Source: Symsagittifera roscoffensis
Lineage: Eukaryota; Xenacoelomorpha; Acoela; Convolutidae
Direction: 5' to 3'
DNA length: 64,000 nt
Assembly (NCBI RefSeq): GCF_963678635.1
Contig: NC_087064.1
Location: forward strand, 76,911,718-76,975,717
The position numbers and the translations under genes were made by a program. Shown piece after piece: positions 61,548 to 64,000 of this stretch. Under the pieces are notes generated by a model. The model saw only the letters and a program-made list of their open reading frames with translations, had not been told where the DNA came from and did not search any database. Position 1 is the first letter of the stretch. Every line of letters begins with the position of its first letter.

Positions 61548-62998
61548 CTAAATGGGTAACTTTCCCAACTCCTGCCTGTAGATTTCTAGGGTCTCTTTAT
61601 CGAACAGAACAAATATCACTGTCTTTAGATGCTGGTTCGGGGTTCCTCGGAGGTACATGTGAATTGCTCGCAAGATAGTCTGAGCCGCCTCCTGTTTTGG
61701 CCATCCTGCATTTCCGCTACCGATACAAGGCAGTGCAATCGTCCCATACTTTTCCCGCTCGGCTAGGTTCAGCAAATTGTGGATCTGAGTTTCCATATCT
61801 TGGTGACATTTAGTTCCCCCGTGCGAAGGCCCATTGACATGTATAATGTAACTCGCTTTAATGTTAAAAGCGGGACCTGCGACCGCGCCCAGGCTGGGAA
61901 TCGATCCATATTGCTGTCTCAAAGTATCAATTGCTGCGCTTAGTTGTCGACCGCCTTTTCGCATCAGAGCTGAGCCTACTTGTCCTCCGAAGCTGAAACC
62001 GCCAGCCGAGGGGTGCACAACTGCGTCTGCGACCATGCTTGTAATTGTTCCGTGCAGAACTGACAGCTTCTGACCGGTCTCGCCTATGATTCTTTCAGAC
62101 AAGGTTGTGACCACGGACGAGTCTTGCTTCTGAAGAGCCACACCTCCTCTAGCTTTTCCTGAAATTAAGAACCGATATGTTCATCTCAAGTAAAAACTGA
62201 ATAAGAAACCATGCAAATCAAGTTTTTTAATCAATTTTGCAAAACGGTTATAAATCAAATACCTGCTCTTTTATTTTAAAGCCGAGTCATTATCTGGATG
62301 CACATTTTCGTGAAAACTTTTTGAAAGGATACAGATGTATGATAATTGATGTAAAAAGCTGAAGAAATCTCAAATGAAATTCTTTGCAAGCAATCGCAAA
62401 TAAAATATTTAAAGATGTATTATTGAAATTTGTCACCCATTTTCATGTATTTTTATTATAACTAAGTTGTTAAAAACAATTCAACGCTACCTGGCCCACC
62501 ACCGCTGCTTCCACTGACTGTCTTTACATTCAACTGTTTGCCCACTGGCTTTCTTGCAGCTGGAACTTTTTTAGCCGGCGTCTTCTGAGCCACTGGGACT
62601 GCAGCTTTTGCTGGCAATTTTCCCTTCTGGCTAGGCAGCAGCTCAGTGTGAATTCTGGGCAACACTCCGCCCTGTGGAATAGTCACATTCTTCAGCAGCT
62701 CGTTCAGCTCTTCGTCATTGTAGACAGCCAGGAGAATCTGCCTAGGAGTGATTCTTTTCACTTTCATTTCTTTCGCGGCATTGCCAGCTAGTTCTAGAAT
62801 CTCAGCACAGAGGTACTCGATCACCGCTGCAAAATATACAGGAGTTCCCGCACTGTATCGGAACTTGTGACTATTCATCAGTCGGAACTTCCTGAGGATT
62901 CGGCCGACAGGAAACACGAGTCCTGCTCTGGCAGAGCGAGATATGGACTTTGGGGCGGATGCTGCTCCCTTTTTAGCAGCTGGGGCTTTGCCTACCAT
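61548..62998 (-). CDS. macroH2A: Histone variant macroH2A
   Basis: An H2A variant with a C-terminal macro domain, associated with stable silent chromatin. Two coding exons: 62491-62998 (donor CCAG|gtagcg) and 61548-62158 (acceptor taatttcag). The split Gly codon joins them to 372 residues; human macroH2A1 is about the same. The H2A fold spans about 18-121, with [27 protein letters not shown] and the acidic-patch segment NDEEL. A Lys/Ala/Pro linker (125-175) follows, then the macro domain (about 190-372) with [22 protein letters not shown] and FVLFDKE. Aligned with human macroH2A1.1 at offset +4, the adenine-contact Asp203 is Thr207 and Glu225 is Gln229. Gly224 (228) and Phe348 (352) are kept. 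An acceptor (catttcag) just before the ATG points to a 5' UTR intron. The whole H2A-plus-linker part is one exon and the macro domain another. Confidence 0.95.
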
Positions 62999-63665
62999 TT
63001 TAAAATCTGAAATGAAAAATCATTTGCTCTCTTTAAATGTATAGCCCATTAGTTTGTAAGCTGCACAGGAAAAAAATCATTATTAAGCAATAAATGTAGT
63101 ATTTTTAAAAAAATTTTAATAATAAAGATTTAAATTCGTTGAAAAAAACTAGCAGGAACTAAATCATTTGCATACAAAAATCTCATTTTGCTTGAATATC
63201 AGTTTGAATTTATTCATCTGAGTATCTTGAACACTCAAACGATTTGGCTTCATAAGACATCGATTTAGAATGAATCTTAGCAATACTATTTGCGAATTTT
63301 TCGTTTTAATGCCATGTAACAATAAGGCCATCGAGACACAACCAAGAATCAGGTTACAAAAATAGTTAACAAAACGGCGTGACGAAAAAGTAAATTTGAG
63401 GTGAAACGTGACCTAATTGAAGTGTAAGCAAAGCCTTTGACGAACCTTGAAAAGTAAATGTTTATTTACAGTGTTTTCATGATTATGAACATTAAATATA
63501 TATTTTGCTTTGTATGTACAGAAAACGCTTATTTACAGTGTTTTCATGATTATGAACATTAAATATATATTTTGCTTTGTATGTACAGAAAACGCTTATA
63601 CAAATTTAAAAATACAGCTAATTTTTACACGTTCAACAAACAGGATCATTACACAGCACAGTGAA
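62999..63665. other. Gap between macroH2A start and the probable DNAAF3 stop
   Basis: It should hold the macroH2A promoter and its non-coding first exon on the minus strand, plus the 3' UTR of the gene to the right. The only clear structure is the 67-bp tandem duplication at 63462-63595. No TATA box or other element could be named with confidence. Confidence 0.5.
63462..63595. repeat. 67-bp tandem duplication, essentially identical
   Basis: Two back-to-back units (63462-63528 and 63529-63595), each from ttatttacagtgttttcatg to tgtacagaaaacgc, with no difference seen. It lies 3' of the probable DNAAF3 stop codon. Confidence 0.9.
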
Positions 63666-64000
63666 CTAAATCGATTTAAGAAAGTGCAGAACATTCACTT
63701 CAAATGGTTTTTGCTCGAAGTCAGAAAATCCAAAATAATTGAAGCCGAAATCCTCTCCTCGCTTTTTCAGAGTTTGCAAAATTGAAGCAACTTGTTCCGG
63801 TTTCAAGTCTATAATATACTTCGGACTTTCAACCAGCACTGTACTTTTTTGCTTCAAAATATTGGTCAAACTTTCGTCCAAGAAACTTGCACCGTCACTT
63901 GCCACATGTACTAAGTCGAAACTGTTTTTGAATTTCTCTTTTGTCAAGAAATATTTCATGTCTTTTCCGTATATAAATTTAACAGACACGTTTGAAAAAT
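63666..64000 (-). CDS. DNAAF3: Probable dynein axonemal assembly factor 3, C-terminal exon (partial)
   Basis: Minus-strand frame open from the right window edge to its stop at 63666, about 110 residues. The segment FDLVHVASDGASFLDESL, a VLVESPKYIIDLKPEQV core and the FGFNYFGF tail fit the C-terminal region of DNAAF3 as I recall it (a hydrophobic strand, then a VE.A.Y..DL..EQ motif). DNAAF3 is a cytosolic factor needed to preassemble ciliary dynein arms. The residues outside that core are not conserved enough for certainty. Another methyltransferase-like Rossmann protein with a similar VE....DL strand is possible. The 5' exons lie beyond the window. Confidence 0.55.
   Translation of the reverse strand, partial: FSNVSVKFIYGKDMKYFLTKEKFKNSFDLVHVASDGASFLDESLTNILKQKSTVLVESPKYIIDLKPEQVASILQTLKKRGEDFGFNYFGFSDFEQKPFEVNVLHFLKSI

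Overview
The window is nuclear DNA of an animal, most likely an aquatic invertebrate; I cannot name the phylum. The DNA is AT-rich and genes are split by GT-AG introns (one GC-AG). The proteins are eukaryotic: macroH2A, a SLAIN microtubule plus-end protein, ethanolamine kinase, a probable axonemal dynein assembly factor and a receptor-transporter-type zinc finger. tRNA-derived SINEs, MITEs and foldback repeats fill the space between exons. There are no operons, ribosome binding sites or other bacterial signals.

Layout. Every multi-exon gene lies on the minus strand, so the list below runs from 3' to 5'. (1) Ethanolamine kinase, 2300-16564: four coding exons, with a 12.8-kb first intron that opens with a GC donor. 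That intron holds an intronless plus-strand 3CxxC zinc-finger gene (11256-12077), a 2.6-2.75-kb tandem duplication, a foldback, a MITE and a small element with direct terminal repeats. (2) 16.6-22.1 kb: intergenic repeats, including a 250-bp-arm inverted repeat of a SINE. (3) GDP-mannose 3,5-epimerase (GME), 22138-27942: five exons that join in frame to 375 residues with every catalytic residue kept. (4) 27.9-35.7 kb: intergenic repeats. (5) A long SLAIN gene, 35669 to about 59.8 kb: 16 exons followed from phase to phase, about 1264 residues in my model, with three SxIP motifs expected to bind EB proteins. A tRNA-Glu gene lies in one intron. (6) macroH2A, 61548-62998: two coding exons, 372 residues. 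(7) The 3' end of a probable DNAAF3 gene, 63666 to the right edge.

The genes share no pathway. Ethanolamine kinase starts phosphatidylethanolamine synthesis; GME makes GDP-L-galactose from GDP-mannose; SLAIN acts at microtubule ends; macroH2A is chromatin; DNAAF3 serves motile cilia. The strongest surprise is the complete GME, an enzyme best known from the plant ascorbate route, in a locus whose introns carry the same repeats as the neighbouring animal genes. Exon boundaries were read by eye from splice consensus, reading phase and family alignment recalled from general knowledge. No database search was possible.
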